Assembly: GCA_934661195.1 (NCBI GenBank)
Contig: CAKUJD010000002.1
Span: 124,001 to 188,000, forward strand
DNA length: 64,000 nucleotides
DNA from: an uncultured Muribaculaceae bacterium
GTDB taxonomy: Bacteria > Bacteroidota > Bacteroidia > Bacteroidales > Muribaculaceae
Direction of reading: 5' to 3'
Shown: positions 40,107 to 50,217 of the stretch, piece by piece
Numbering within the stretch: the first letter of the stretch is position 1
How the letters are laid out: each line of letters opens with the position of its first letter
Made by a program: the position numbers and the translations under genes
Notes under the pieces: generated by a model
Database searches by the model: none
Told to the model about the DNA's origin: nothing
Seen by the model: only the letters and a program-made list of their open reading frames with translations

Positions 40107-41735
40107 ATGAACATCAAACTTTTACTTGCTTCAGCCCTGGTGTTTGGAGCTTCCGTCAGCAGCTTTGCTCAAGGCTACAAAGACGGTATAGAGTTTTATA
40201 AAATCGGTCAGCTCGACAACGCCAAAGAGCTTCTCGAGCGCAACCTCGACAACTCTTCTACCAACAAGAGCGAGGCTTACTACTATCTAGGTCAGGTGGC
40301 CTTCGACAAGGGTGATTTGACCAGTGCCAAGTCGTTCTACGACAAGGGTGTGGCTGCCAATGCCAACTATGCCTACAACTATGTGGGCCAGGCTGCCGTG
40401 GCTCTGAAAAATGGCAACGAAGGTGAGGCCGAAAATCTGTTTAAGGCTGCCCGCAAGCTGGTGAAGAAAGACCCGAAACTCGAAACTGCCATCGCACGCG
40501 CCTACTATCAGGCCGATGCGGCAAAGTATGCAAAAGACATCGAGAAGTGCATCAAGACGGCACGCAAATACAATGCCAAGGATCCTGACTCTTACATCTA
40601 TGAGGGCGACACCGAGGCTGCAAAGCAGGCATGGGGCGACGCAGCCGGCATGTATGAGCTGGCCTTCACCTACGATCCCGAAAACATTGAGGCCTACGTT
40701 AAGTTTGCCAACACATATTTCAATGTGAATCCCAAAATGGCCATCGAAAAGCTCGAGGAACTCCTCGCCAAGCAGCCCAACTCTGCTCTGGTTCAGCGCC
40801 AGCTGGCCGAGAAGTACTACAGCGACAACCTTGGCGCTAAGGCTGCCGAGCAGTATGGCGAGTACATCAAAAACCCCAACCACTTTGCGCAAGATGAGCT
40901 GCGCTACGCACAGCTGCTGTTTGGCGCAGGCCGCTATCAGGAGTGCTACGATGTGACCACACGCCTCGGCTCGGCCACCGACGCCAGCGCCAACCAGGTG
41001 TTCTTCGCAAAGCGCCTTAAGCTCTACAGCCTTGTTTCGCTCAAAAAGTGGCCCGAGGCAGTGGAAGTGGGCCGCGACTTCTTCGCAACAAAGGTTACGG
41101 CTTCAACTCCGTTCCAGGCCAACGACTACATCAACTACGCTTCGGCACTCAAGGAGAACGGCAATGCCGAGGAGGCAGTAGCCGCCTACGACACCGCCCT
41201 CAAGCTCGACCCGAAGAATGCCGACCTCATGCGCGGCCTCAGCGAGTCGTACTCTGATGTGAAAGACTTCAAAAACGCCATCAAATATCAGAAGATGCTG
41301 GTTGAGAGCGGTGCAGGCACAAGCAACGACATCTTCGGTCTGTCGCTGGCCTACTTCAATTTGGCCGTCACCAGCACCGACGCTGCCGAGAAGGCCGAGG
41401 CCATTGCCGAGAGCAAGAAGTATCTCGAAGAAGTTAACGCCAAGGTGCCCGGCAACGTGCAGATTGTGAACCAGCTTGCACGCGTCGAGAAGTTCAACGA
41501 CGCCGACGCCAAGAAGGGAACTGCCGTTCAGGCCTACAAGGAACTTGTGAAGCTTCTCGATGCCAAGCAGGACAAGGCTGGCTATGAGCGCTACTACATC
41601 AGCGCCTACAACTATCTTGCCAACTACTATATGAACAAGAAGGATGAGGCCACAGCCAAGGAATATTACAAGAAATGGCTTGAAAACGACCCGCAGAACG
41701 AAGCCCTCAAGCGTTACGTTTCGGGCCTGAAATAA
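40107..41735 (+). CDS. Secreted tetratricopeptide repeat protein
   Basis: The 542-residue protein has a signal peptide (MNIKLLLASALVFGASVSSF, cleavage after AFAQ-like SSFAQ) and then at least eight TPR-like helical pairs through to the C-terminus (for example SEAYYYLGQVAFDKGDLTSA near residue 55 and YINYASALKENGNAEEAVAA near 342). TPR arrays hold proteins together, so it is probably a scaffold in the periplasm. It is 58 bp downstream of the PstS-like gene and ends at the terminator 41774-41819. The gene order small membrane protein, PstS-like, TPR suggests a single envelope module whose task is not known. Confidence 0.88.
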   Translation: MNIKLLLASALVFGASVSSFAQGYKDGIEFYKIGQLDNAKELLERNLDNSSTNKSEAYYYLGQVAFDKGDLTSAKSFYDKGVAANANYAYNYVGQAAVALKNGNEGEAENLFKAARKLVKKDPKLETAIARAYYQADAAKYAKDIEKCIKTARKYNAKDPDSYIYEGDTEAAKQAWGDAAGMYELAFTYDPENIEAYVKFANTYFNVNPKMAIEKLEELLAKQPNSALVQRQLAEKYYSDNLGAKAAEQYGEYIKNPNHFAQDELRYAQLLFGAGRYQECYDVTTRLGSATDASANQVFFAKRLKLYSLVSLKKWPEAVEVGRDFFATKVTASTPFQANDYINYASALKENGNAEEAVAAYDTALKLDPKNADLMRGLSESYSDVKDFKNAIKYQKMLVESGAGTSNDIFGLSLAYFNLAVTSTDAAEKAEAIAESKKYLEEVNAKVPGNVQIVNQLARVEKFNDADAKKGTAVQAYKELVKLLDAKQDKAGYERYYISAYNYLANYYMNKKDEATAKEYYKKWLENDPQNEALKRYVSGLK

Positions 41736-41773
41736 AAAAAGAAAAAAACTCTTTTTAGAGAATTCATTGTTTG

Positions 41774-41819
41774 GCAGGCACTCCGCATCGTGCGGAGCGC
41801 CTGCTTTCTTGTTTTTTTG
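41774..41819 (+). terminator. Terminator after the TPR gene
   Basis: Arms GCAGGCACTCCGCA (41774-41787) and TGCGGAGCGCCTGC (41791-41804), with one mismatch, followed by a T-rich tract. Confidence 0.75.
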
Positions 41820-41882
41820 TCGGTTGGTGAAAAACGGTGGAAAAACTGTGCGGACCGTTTCTGATGGTTAGCGAAAAAACGC

Positions 41883-41890
41883 TAACTTTG
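41883..41890 (+). promoter_or_regulatory. Likely -7 box of the ruvA-sprA unit
   Basis: TAACTTTG matches TAnnTTTG, with TTTC at 41858-41861 as a weak -33 element at 21 bp. The box lies at the right arm of a short dyad (TTAGCGAAAAAACGCTAA), which might affect regulation. The ATG at 41931 is about 40 bp downstream. Confidence 0.55.
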
Positions 41891-41930
41891 CAGTTTCACA
41901 GCACAACGTTTTTTTCTTTACACTGCATCA

Positions 41931-42527
41931 ATGATAGACTACATCAAAGGCCAGGTGGCCGAACTCAATCCCGCCTATGCCGTGCTCGACAATCACGGCG
42001 TGGGCTATATGATCAACATATCACTCACCACATTCAATGCCGTGCAGCAGGCCCAACAGTCGGGCAGCGACGTGAAACTGTTTGTTTACGAGGCCATACG
42101 CGAAGATGCCCATTTGCTTTACGGCTTTGCCGGCCGCAGCGAGCGCGAGCTGTTTGTGCTGCTCATCAGCGTTCCGGGCGTGGGCCCCAACACAGCCCGT
42201 GTGATTTTGTCGTCGCTGCCGCCCAGCGAGCTGGTGCAGACCATTGCCGGCAACAACGCCGCCATGCTGAAGTCGGTGAAGGGAATCGGAGCAAAGACCG
42301 CCCAGCGAATAATTGTTGACCTCAAAGACAAAATAAATGGGGTGGATGATGCGTTATTAAGTGGTACGGCTTTGCCCTCGGGCGAAGTGTTCGACGAGGC
42401 CGTGTCGGCACTCGTGATGCTCGGCTTCACCAAGCAGATGTCGCAAAAGGCTCTGAAAAAGCTGTTTGCCGACAATCCTGCCATTTCGGTTGAAGACGCA
42501 ATCAAGAAGGCGCTGAAAATGATGTGA
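41931..42527 (+). CDS. ruvA: Holliday junction branch migration protein RuvA
   Basis: The 198-residue protein binds four-way DNA junctions and loads the RuvB motor. It has an OB-fold N-terminal domain (about 1-62), two helix-hairpin-helix motifs (LISVPGVGPNTARVILSSLP near residue 74 and SVKGIGAKTAQRIIVDLKDK near 110) and a C-terminal RuvB-contacting domain (about 150-198). The length is typical. It is 51 bp upstream of sprA, a neighbourhood also known from other Bacteroidota (for instance ruvA near sov in Porphyromonas gingivalis). Confidence 0.97.
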   Translation: MIDYIKGQVAELNPAYAVLDNHGVGYMINISLTTFNAVQQAQQSGSDVKLFVYEAIREDAHLLYGFAGRSERELFVLLISVPGVGPNTARVILSSLPPSELVQTIAGNNAAMLKSVKGIGAKTAQRIIVDLKDKINGVDDALLSGTALPSGEVFDEAVSALVMLGFTKQMSQKALKKLFADNPAISVEDAIKKALKMM

Positions 42528-42578
42528 TGCGCCGCGCATTTTGTTGAATCACGCATTTGGCTGAATTTTTTTTATTTG

Positions 42579-45500
42579 ATGACGGAAAATTTCAGGAAAC
42601 AAAACATACTGCTGTTCGCTGCATTGGTGGCCGCGTTGCTGCTGTCGGCGGGCAGTGCCTTTGCACAGTACTATCAGTCGCAGCTTGCGCCGCCGCCACC
42701 AGCTCCGGCGCAAACCCCGGCCGCCGCCCAAAAGGCGCCTGCCGACTCGCTGGGACTGCACTTCAAAGTGCGCCCCACTGTGCCGCAAACATACGACGAC
42801 CTCAAGAGCGGCGAGTATGCCGCCGACCTGAAGACACCGTCCAACATCACCACCACGGCCGAATACGACTACGAGAGCGGCTGCTACGTGATTCACACCA
42901 AGGTGGGCGACAACGACATCGTAACCCCGTTTATGCTCTCGCCGGCCGAATACAACGACATGGCCTTGCGCGAGTCGATGATAGAATACTACCGCAAGAA
43001 AAATGCCGAGACTGCCGAGGCAAAGAAAAACAACCCGTTCAACTTCCTCGACATGCAGTTTGGCCTTGGCCCGCTGGAGTCGATATTCGGCCCTGGCGGC
43101 GTGCAACTGAAAACGCAGGGCTCGGTGCAGATCAACATGGGCGTCAAGAGCAACAAGACCGACAACCCCGCGCTGTCGGTGGCTGCCCGCCGCAAGACCT
43201 ACTTCAACTTCGACCAGAAGATTCAGGCCACCATTGCCGCCTCGGTGGGCGACAAGATGAAGTTTAACATGACCTACAACACCGACGCCACGTTTGACTT
43301 CGACAACAAAAACCTGAAACTCGCCTACGAGGGCAAGGAAGACGAAATAATAAAAAGCATCGAGGCCGGCAATGTGAGCATGACCACAGGGTCGTCGCTC
43401 ATCAAGGGTAGCGCTGCACTGTTTGGCCTCAAGGCCAAGCTGCAGTTTGGCAAACTCACCGCCACCGCACTGGTGTCGCAGCAAAACTCCGAGTCGCAGA
43501 CGGTGAGCACCCGCGGCGGCTCGCAGACCACCTCGTTCTACATCACCGCCGACAAGTATGACCAAAACCGTCACTTCTTCCTGTCGCACTTTTTCCGCGA
43601 CAACTACGACACTTGGTCGTCAAAACTGCCGCTGGTGTCATCGGGCGTAAGCATCACCCGCATCGAGGTGTGGGTCACCAACAAGCGCGGCAACTTCGAC
43701 CAGTCGCGCAACATTGTGGCATTCACCGATATTGCTGAAAACAAGAAGCTGGCCAACAGCCACTGGGTGGGCGACCCCATTGCCGACAATCCGCAGAACA
43801 CGTCAAACAACCTGCTCGACGAAGTGAAGACGCAGTACCCCGACGCGCGCTACATAAGCCAGGTGGCAACCGCGCTGTCGCCGCTTCAGGCCTACGGCAT
43901 CGAGGGCGGCAAGGACTATGAGAAGGTGGAGAGCGCACGTCTGCTGTCGTCGTCGGAGTACACGCTCAACAGCTCGCTGGGCTACATCTCGCTGAAGTCG
44001 GCCCTCAATGCCGACGAGGTGCTGGGCGTGGCCTACCAATACACCTACAAGGGCAAGACCTATCAGGTGGGCGAATTCTCGGGCGACGTGCCCGCCACCG
44101 ACCAGTCGCTGTATGTGAAGATGCTCAAAGGCACCACCGCATCGCCCGCGCTGCCCATGTGGAAACTGATGATGAAAAACGTCTATTCGCTGGGCGCCTA
44201 CCAGGTGCAGCAAAAGAATTTCAAGCTCAACATAAAGTATCTGAGCGACACTGCCGGCACCGAACTCAACTACATCTCGGCCGGCAACATTGCCGGCAAG
44301 CCGCTGCTGCAGGTGATGAACCTCGACCGCCTCGACGCCAACAACCAGAGCCACAGCGACGGCCGCTTCGACTACGTGGAAGGCTACACCGTCAGCTCGT
44401 CGACGGGCAAGGTCATCTTCCCGGTGGTGGAGCCTTTTGGCTCGCACCTGAAGAAGATGATTGGCAACGACGCCGTGGCCGCCAACTATGTGTATCAGGA
44501 ACTCTACGACTCCACGCTCACCGTGGCGCGGCAGTATCAGTATAAAAACAAGTTTGTGCTTGAGGGCGAGTATCAGGCCTCGTCGGGCAACGTGATCAGG
44601 CTCAACGCCATGAATGTGCCGCGCGGCTCGGTGGTGGTCACCGCCGGCGGCGTCACCCTCACCGAAAACAGCGACTACACCGTGGACTACAGCATGGGTA
44701 CGGTCACCATCACCAACCAAAGCATCATCGACGCCGGCACCAGCATCAGTGTGTCGCTTGAAAACCAGTCCACATTCAGCACGCAGCGCAAGACGCTGTT
44801 TGGCCTTGACCTCGACTATGCGTTCAACAAAAACTTCCACTGGGGCGCAACCCTTATGCACTATGGCGAGAAGGCCCTCACCGAAAAGGTGGCCATTGGC
44901 GACGAGCTGGTGAACAACACCATTTGGGGCACCAACGTGTCGTATAACACCAACTTCATGTGGCTCACCAACCTGCTCAACAAGATTCCCACGGTCAACG
45001 CCACCGCGCCGTCGTCGCTCAGTTTCAAGGGCGAGTTTGCACAGCTCATCCCGCACAAGTCGCGCACAGGCACCAATGCCGGCAGCTCCTATATCGACGA
45101 CTTCGAGTCAACGCAGTCGGGCATCGACCTGCGTTCGCCCTACTCGTGGTTCTTGGCCTCAACGCCCTACGACGGCAGTGCCAACGCCCTCTTCCCCGAA
45201 GCCGCACTCAGCAACGACGTGGCCTACGGCAAAAACCGCGCGCGCCTGGCATGGTACTACATCGACCGCATGTTCACACAGCGCAACTCGTCGTACATTC
45301 CTGGCTATCTGAAAAACGACCTCGACCAGCTGTCGAACCCCTACGTGCGCGAAATCCCCTACAGCGAGGTGTTCCCCGGCCGCGAGCTCAACTATGGCGA
45401 GTCGTCGACCATACAGACCCTCAACCTCTCGTTTTATCCCAAGGAGCGAGGCCCGTATAACCTCGACGCGGCCAACATCGATGCCGACGGCAACCTGCTC

Positions 45501-48500
45501 AATCCCGAGAAGCGCTGGGGCGGCATAATGCGCCGCCTCGACAACACCAACTTCGAGCAGTCTAACATCGAATACATACAGTTTTGGATGATGGACCCCT
45601 TCCTCGACCCCGACCTCAACAACAAGGACGGCGGCGACCTCTACTTCAACCTTGGCGAGGTGAGCGAGGATATCCTTAAGGACGGACTCAAGTCGTATGA
45701 AAACGGTCTGCCCGTCAACGGCGACACCACATACATCAAAAACACCGTGTGGGGTAGGGTGTCGACCCAAACGTCGCTCACCTATGCCTTCGACAACGCC
45801 GCCGGATCGCGCGTGAAGCAAGACGTGGGCCTCAACGGCCTCAGCACCGAGGAGGAGAAGACCTATCCCACCTATGCCGACTTCCTGCAGCGCTTGCGCC
45901 AGGTGTTGCCCTCGACCACAGTCGAGGCCATGGAGCAAGACCAGTTCTCGCCGTTCAACGACCCCTCGAGCGACCGCTACCACTTTTACCGCGGCTATGA
46001 CTTCGACGAGCAGAAGGTGTCGATTCTCGACCGCTACAAGCACTACAACGGCACCAATGGCAACTCGCTCTCGGCCGACGACGCCACCGACCGCCTCTAT
46101 CAGTCGTCGCGCAGCGTGCCCGATGTGGAAGACATCAACCAGGACAACACGCTCAACGAGTATGAGCGCTATTTCCAATATCGCGTGTCGATTCGCCCGG
46201 CCGACCTTGAGGTGGGCAAAAACTACATAATCGACAAGAAGACCACCAAGGTCACCACACGCAATGGCAAGGAGCAGGAGGTCACATGGTATCAGTTCAA
46301 CATTCCGCTCCGCGACTATGAGAAGAAGGTTGGCTCGATCAACGACTTCTCCACCATCCGCTTCATGCGCATGTTTATGACCGGCTTCAAGGAGACCACC
46401 CACCTGCGCTTCGCCACCCTTGAGCTGGTGCGCGGCGAGTGGCGCAACTACGACTACAACCTGAACATGCGCGGCGACGCTCCGGCCAACGGCACCATCA
46501 ACATCAACACTGTCAACATCGAGGAGAACTCGGGCCGCGAGCCGGTGAACTACGTGCTGCCTCCTGGCGTGAGCCGCATCGTTGATTCGGGCCAGTCGCA
46601 AATCACGCAGCTCAACGAGCAGTCGATGCAAATGAAGGTGGAGGGCCTGCAGCCCGGCGACGCCCGCGGCGTGTACCGCAACACCAGCCTCGACCTGCGC
46701 ACCTACAAGCGCCTGCAAATGTTTATACACAACGAGGCTTTTGTCGACAATCTGAGCAATCTGCAAAACGGCGACGTGTCGGTGTTTGTGCGCCTTGGCT
46801 CGGATGTGAAAAACAACTATTACGAATACGAGATCCCGCTGGCGGTGACTCCCGCCGGCCACTATAGCAACAACAGCACCGCCGACCGCTACAAGGTGTG
46901 GCCTGAGGAAAACATGCTCAACTGCGACCTTGATGTGTTCACCTCGGTGAAGAAGAACCGCAACGCGCAGAAGATGGCCGGCGCCCCAGGCGTGTCATAC
47001 AACAGCCGCTTCACCGAGCAGGATCCGTCGCACCCCAACGACCGCGTCACCGTGATAGGCAACCCCAGCCTCAGCGACGTGCGCGTGATGATGATAGGTG
47101 TGCGCAACAATTCCAGCACCACCAAAGACTTTGTGGTGTGGGCCGACGAGTTGCGCGTCACCGACTTCAACAACGACGGAGGCTGGGCTGCCAAGGCCAA
47201 CCTAAACCTCAACATGAGCGACATTGCCACCGTCAATGTGGGTATGCACAAAGAGACGGTGGGCTTCGGCTCGGTGGATCAGAGCCTGAATGAGCGCCGC
47301 CTCGACGACTACGACCAGTATAACGTGGCCGTGCAGGTCGACATGGGCCGCTTCTTGCCCGAGAAGGTGAAGCTAAAAGCCCCCGTCTACTATTCTTACA
47401 GCTCCGAGAAGACCACTCCTAAATACAATCCGCTTGACCAAGACGTGCTGCTCAAAGACGCCATCGACGCCTGCAGCACCAAGGAGCAGCGCGACTCCAT
47501 CAACGACTACGCGCTCACCAACCGCACCGTGAGCAGCTTCAGCCTGTCGGGACTCAAATTCGACGTCAAGAGTAAGAACCCAATGCCTTGGGATCCTGCC
47601 AACTTCACGTTCAGCTACTCGTTTAACAAGCAGCACTCGTCCGATCCCGACAACGTGTATGAGAACACCAACGACTACCGCGGCAGCTTCCAGTATAGCT
47701 GGACGCCCTATGTGAAGCCGTTCACCCCGTTCAAGCGCATGATTAGCAGCAAAAACAAGCACATGAAGTTCTTCCGCGAGTGGGAGCTGCACTGGCTGCC
47801 GGCCAACATCGCCTTCAACAGCAACATCTCGCGCTACTACTACGAGCAGCAGACCCGCAGCAGCAGCGACGTGGATGTGCAGCTGCCCGTGTCGGTGAGC
47901 AAAAACTTCCTTTGGGACCGCCAGTTTGCCATCTCGTGGAACTTCACCAAGTCGCTGAGCATGACCTTCAACAGCAACACCACCGCCCACATCGAGGAAC
48001 CTATGGGTCAGGTGAACAAAAAGTTGTTCCCCGACCGCTACCGCGAGTGGCGCGACACCGTGTGGCAGAGCATAAAGAACCTGGGTACGCCTTGGAGCTA
48101 CAACCAGACTTTCACCGCCACCTACAAGGCCCCATTCAGCGGCATACCGTTCCTCAACTTCATTACGGCCAACGCCACCTACAACGCCACCTACAATTGG
48201 GACCGCGGCACCGTGGTCGACGGCGTGTCGTCGGGCAACACCATCGCCAACCAGGCTTCGCTCAACGTGGACGGCCGCATGAATCTGGAGCAATTCTACA
48301 ACAAAATCCCCTATCTGCGCGACGTGAACAAGCGCTTCTCCAGCAGCGGCAGGGGCAACCAGCAGCTGAGGCGCATCAAGAAGTTCAACCGCACCTACAA
48401 GCTCAGTCCCGACACCACCCTCGTCATAAAGCACAACATGAATGTGAAGCGAGTCAACGTCACCGCCACCACCACCGATGGCAAGCGCTTCCCCATACGC

Positions 48501-50030
48501 TTCAAAATCAAGGACAACAACTCGGTGGAAATTCTCACCAAGGGCGACAAAAACGTGAAGTTCGATGTGGTGGAGGTGCTCAAAAACGACAAGAACTTTT
48601 GGACCGAGGCTGCGCAATACGCCACCCGCTTCGCTATGATGGTGCGCAGCGTGAGCGTGCGCTGGCGCAACACCCGCTCGCTGTCGCTGCCGCAGTTCAT
48701 ACCCAACGTGGGCGACATCTTTGGCCAGAATCCGCACTACGATGTCATGGCCCCCGGCCTCGACTTCGCCTTTGGCTTCACCGACGACAGCTACATCAAG
48801 AAAGCCAAAGACCGCGGCTGGCTGCTCAACGACGAGAGCATGACCTCGCCAGCACTCTACGCCAAGACCAACGAGTTTAACGCCGAAGTGCAGCTTGAGC
48901 CCATTCGCGGCCTCAAAATCACACTCACCGGCAACCGCACCGACAATCGCACCAACCAAGTGCAGTTTATGTACGACGACATGAACACCATCTACTCGGG
49001 CAGCTACACCAAGACCCACATAGCCATTGCCACCGCCCTGCGCGGCGTGAGCAGCAGCGACGGCTACCACAGCGATGCCTTCGACAAGTTCTTGGCCAAC
49101 ATCCCAATCGTGGCCGAGCGCCTGCAGGCCCGCTACAATGGCCGCAACTATCCCGAGTCGGGCTTCCTGGCCGGCACGGTGTATGCCGGCAAGCCGTTCG
49201 ACCCGCAAAACGGTGGAGTGAACACCGCCAGCAGCGATGTGATGATTCCGGCCTTCCTCGCAGCTTACTCGGGCCGCAGCGCGTCGAAGGTCACACTCAA
49301 CCCCTTCCCTGCTCTTAGCGAAGTGCTGCCCAACTGGCGCGTCACCTACGACGGCCTGATGAAGATGCCCTTCTTCTCGCGCCACTTCAAGAGCTTCACG
49401 CTCACTCACGCCTACCAGTGCACCTATTCTGTGGGTTCGTTCTCGTCCTACAGCGACTGGGTGACAATAGGCGAGGGCCTCGGCTACACGCAAGACGCCC
49501 TCACGGGCAATCCAATCCCGTCGTCGCCCTACAACATATCGTCGGTGAGCATCACCGAGAAGTTTGCCCCCCTCATTGGCTTCAACGCCACGATGAAGAA
49601 CAACGTCACCTTCAACGCTGAGTACCGCGACAGCCGCACCCTATCGCTCAACGTGTCGGTGGGTCAGTTGGTGGAGGGCATCTCGCGCACCTTCGTGGTG
49701 GGCGCAGGCTACAAGATAGCCAACTTCAACTCGGTGCTCAAACTCAAGCGCAAGCAGCAGGGTGTGAGCAACGACCTCACCCTCAACTTCGACTTCTCGC
49801 TGGCCAACAACACAGCCCTCATCCGCAAAATCGACACCAACACCACGCAGGCCACCAGCGGCACGCGCACACTTGGCATCAACTTCACGGCCAACTACGT
49901 GATGAGCAAGCGCGTCACCCTCGGAGCGTATTTCGACCACCAGGTCAACACCCCGCTCGTGTCGTCCACAGCCTATCCCACCACCAACAGCAACTATGGC
50001 CTGTCGGTCAACGTGTCGCTGGCCAAATAG
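42579..50030 (+). CDS. sprA: Type IX secretion translocon protein SprA (Sov)
   Basis: The 2483-residue protein is of the usual SprA size. The ATG at 42579 precedes a signal peptide (about residues 1-30, FAALVAALLLSAGSAFAQ). Large N-terminal regions fit the SprA N-terminal domain, present twice, with segments such as GPGGVQLKTQGSVQINMGVK and SSLIKGSAALFGLKAKLQFG near residue 270. The protein forms a very large outer-membrane beta-barrel that exports proteins with C-terminal sorting domains and, in gliding species, adhesins. The strongly beta, aromatic-rich C-terminal half agrees with this. No other core T9SS barrel gene is nearby, except the PorD-like one at 53400. It ends in a terminator at 50068-50104. 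Confidence 0.95.
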   Translation: MTENFRKQNILLFAALVAALLLSAGSAFAQYYQSQLAPPPPAPAQTPAAAQKAPADSLGLHFKVRPTVPQTYDDLKSGEYAADLKTPSNITTTAEYDYESGCYVIHTKVGDNDIVTPFMLSPAEYNDMALRESMIEYYRKKNAETAEAKKNNPFNFLDMQFGLGPLESIFGPGGVQLKTQGSVQINMGVKSNKTDNPALSVAARRKTYFNFDQKIQATIAASVGDKMKFNMTYNTDATFDFDNKNLKLAYEGKEDEIIKSIEAGNVSMTTGSSLIKGSAALFGLKAKLQFGKLTATALVSQQNSESQTVSTRGGSQTTSFYITADKYDQNRHFFLSHFFRDNYDTWSSKLPLVSSGVSITRIEVWVTNKRGNFDQSRNIVAFTDIAENKKLANSHWVGDPIADNPQNTSNNLLDEVKTQYPDARYISQVATALSPLQAYGIEGGKDYEKVESARLLSSSEYTLNSSLGYISLKSALNADEVLGVAYQYTYKGKTYQVGEFSGDVPATDQSLYVKMLKGTTASPALPMWKLMMKNVYSLGAYQVQQKNFKLNIKYLSDTAGTELNYISAGNIAGKPLLQVMNLDRLDANNQSHSDGRFDYVEGYTVSSSTGKVIFPVVEPFGSHLKKMIGNDAVAANYVYQELYDSTLTVARQYQYKNKFVLEGEYQASSGNVIRLNAMNVPRGSVVVTAGGVTLTENSDYTVDYSMGTVTITNQSIIDAGTSISVSLENQSTFSTQRKTLFGLDLDYAFNKNFHWGATLMHYGEKALTEKVAIGDELVNNTIWGTNVSYNTNFMWLTNLLNKIPTVNATAPSSLSFKGEFAQLIPHKSRTGTNAGSSYIDDFESTQSGIDLRSPYSWFLASTPYDGSANALFPEAALSNDVAYGKNRARLAWYYIDRMFTQRNSSYIPGYLKNDLDQLSNPYVREIPYSEVFPGRELNYGESSTIQTLNLSFYPKERGPYNLDAANIDADGNLLNPEKRWGGIMRRLDNTNFEQSNIEYIQFWMMDPFLDPDLNNKDGGDLYFNLGEVSEDILKDGLKSYENGLPVNGDTTYIKNTVWGRVSTQTSLTYAFDNAAGSRVKQDVGLNGLSTEEEKTYPTYADFLQRLRQVLPSTTVEAMEQDQFSPFNDPSSDRYHFYRGYDFDEQKVSILDRYKHYNGTNGNSLSADDATDRLYQSSRSVPDVEDINQDNTLNEYERYFQYRVSIRPADLEVGKNYIIDKKTTKVTTRNGKEQEVTWYQFNIPLRDYEKKVGSINDFSTIRFMRMFMTGFKETTHLRFATLELVRGEWRNYDYNLNMRGDAPANGTININTVNIEENSGREPVNYVLPPGVSRIVDSGQSQITQLNEQSMQMKVEGLQPGDARGVYRNTSLDLRTYKRLQMFIHNEAFVDNLSNLQNGDVSVFVRLGSDVKNNYYEYEIPLAVTPAGHYSNNSTADRYKVWPEENMLNCDLDVFTSVKKNRNAQKMAGAPGVSYNSRFTEQDPSHPNDRVTVIGNPSLSDVRVMMIGVRNNSSTTKDFVVWADELRVTDFNNDGGWAAKANLNLNMSDIATVNVGMHKETVGFGSVDQSLNERRLDDYDQYNVAVQVDMGRFLPEKVKLKAPVYYSYSSEKTTPKYNPLDQDVLLKDAIDACSTKEQRDSINDYALTNRTVSSFSLSGLKFDVKSKNPMPWDPANFTFSYSFNKQHSSDPDNVYENTNDYRGSFQYSWTPYVKPFTPFKRMISSKNKHMKFFREWELHWLPANIAFNSNISRYYYEQQTRSSSDVDVQLPVSVSKNFLWDRQFAISWNFTKSLSMTFNSNTTAHIEEPMGQVNKKLFPDRYREWRDTVWQSIKNLGTPWSYNQTFTATYKAPFSGIPFLNFITANATYNATYNWDRGTVVDGVSSGNTIANQASLNVDGRMNLEQFYNKIPYLRDVNKRFSSSGRGNQQLRRIKKFNRTYKLSPDTTLVIKHNMNVKRVNVTATTTDGKRFPIRFKIKDNNSVEILTKGDKNVKFDVVEVLKNDKNFWTEAAQYATRFAMMVRSVSVRWRNTRSLSLPQFIPNVGDIFGQNPHYDVMAPGLDFAFGFTDDSYIKKAKDRGWLLNDESMTSPALYAKTNEFNAEVQLEPIRGLKITLTGNRTDNRTNQVQFMYDDMNTIYSGSYTKTHIAIATALRGVSSSDGYHSDAFDKFLANIPIVAERLQARYNGRNYPESGFLAGTVYAGKPFDPQNGGVNTASSDVMIPAFLAAYSGRSASKVTLNPFPALSEVLPNWRVTYDGLMKMPFFSRHFKSFTLTHAYQCTYSVGSFSSYSDWVTIGEGLGYTQDALTGNPIPSSPYNISSVSITEKFAPLIGFNATMKNNVTFNAEYRDSRTLSLNVSVGQLVEGISRTFVVGAGYKIANFNSVLKLKRKQQGVSNDLTLNFDFSLANNTALIRKIDTNTTQATSGTRTLGINFTANYVMSKRVTLGAYFDHQVNTPLVSSTAYPTTNSNYGLSVNVSLAK

Positions 50031-50067
50031 CTTCCACCTGGCTCACAAAAATCAGCATACCCCCGCC

Positions 50068-50104
50068 GAAAGCCGCCCCTTCAGGCGGCTTTCACGTTTT
50101 TTTC
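50068..50104 (+). terminator. Terminator of the ruvA-sprA unit
   Basis: Arms GAAAGCCGCC (50068-50077) and GGCGGCTTTC (50084-50093) with a 6-nt loop, followed by a T-rich tract. Confidence 0.8.
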
Positions 50105-50138
50105 GGGGTGGCGGGGGCGCGGATGTCTGAAAAATTGC

Positions 50139-50146
50139 TATATTTG
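50139..50146 (+). promoter_or_regulatory. Likely -7 box of dnaN
   Basis: TATATTTG matches TAnnTTTG about 72 bp before the dnaN ATG. The upstream region is G-rich and has no clear -33 box. Confidence 0.5.
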
Positions 50147-50217
50147 TAAGTTAAATGTGTGCGGTCGCGCGGCGGCCGTCACTGGCAACCAGTAAATAAT
50201 AGAAAAAGCAGACATAT

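Noticed and set aside
47373..49493. A 706-codon open frame on the minus strand within sprA (and a 567-codon one at 45159-46862)
   Set aside because: They are antisense shadows: the rightward frame is SprA throughout, and GC-rich third positions keep the opposite frame free of stops. The proteins are His/Val/Ala/Arg-rich and resemble nothing.
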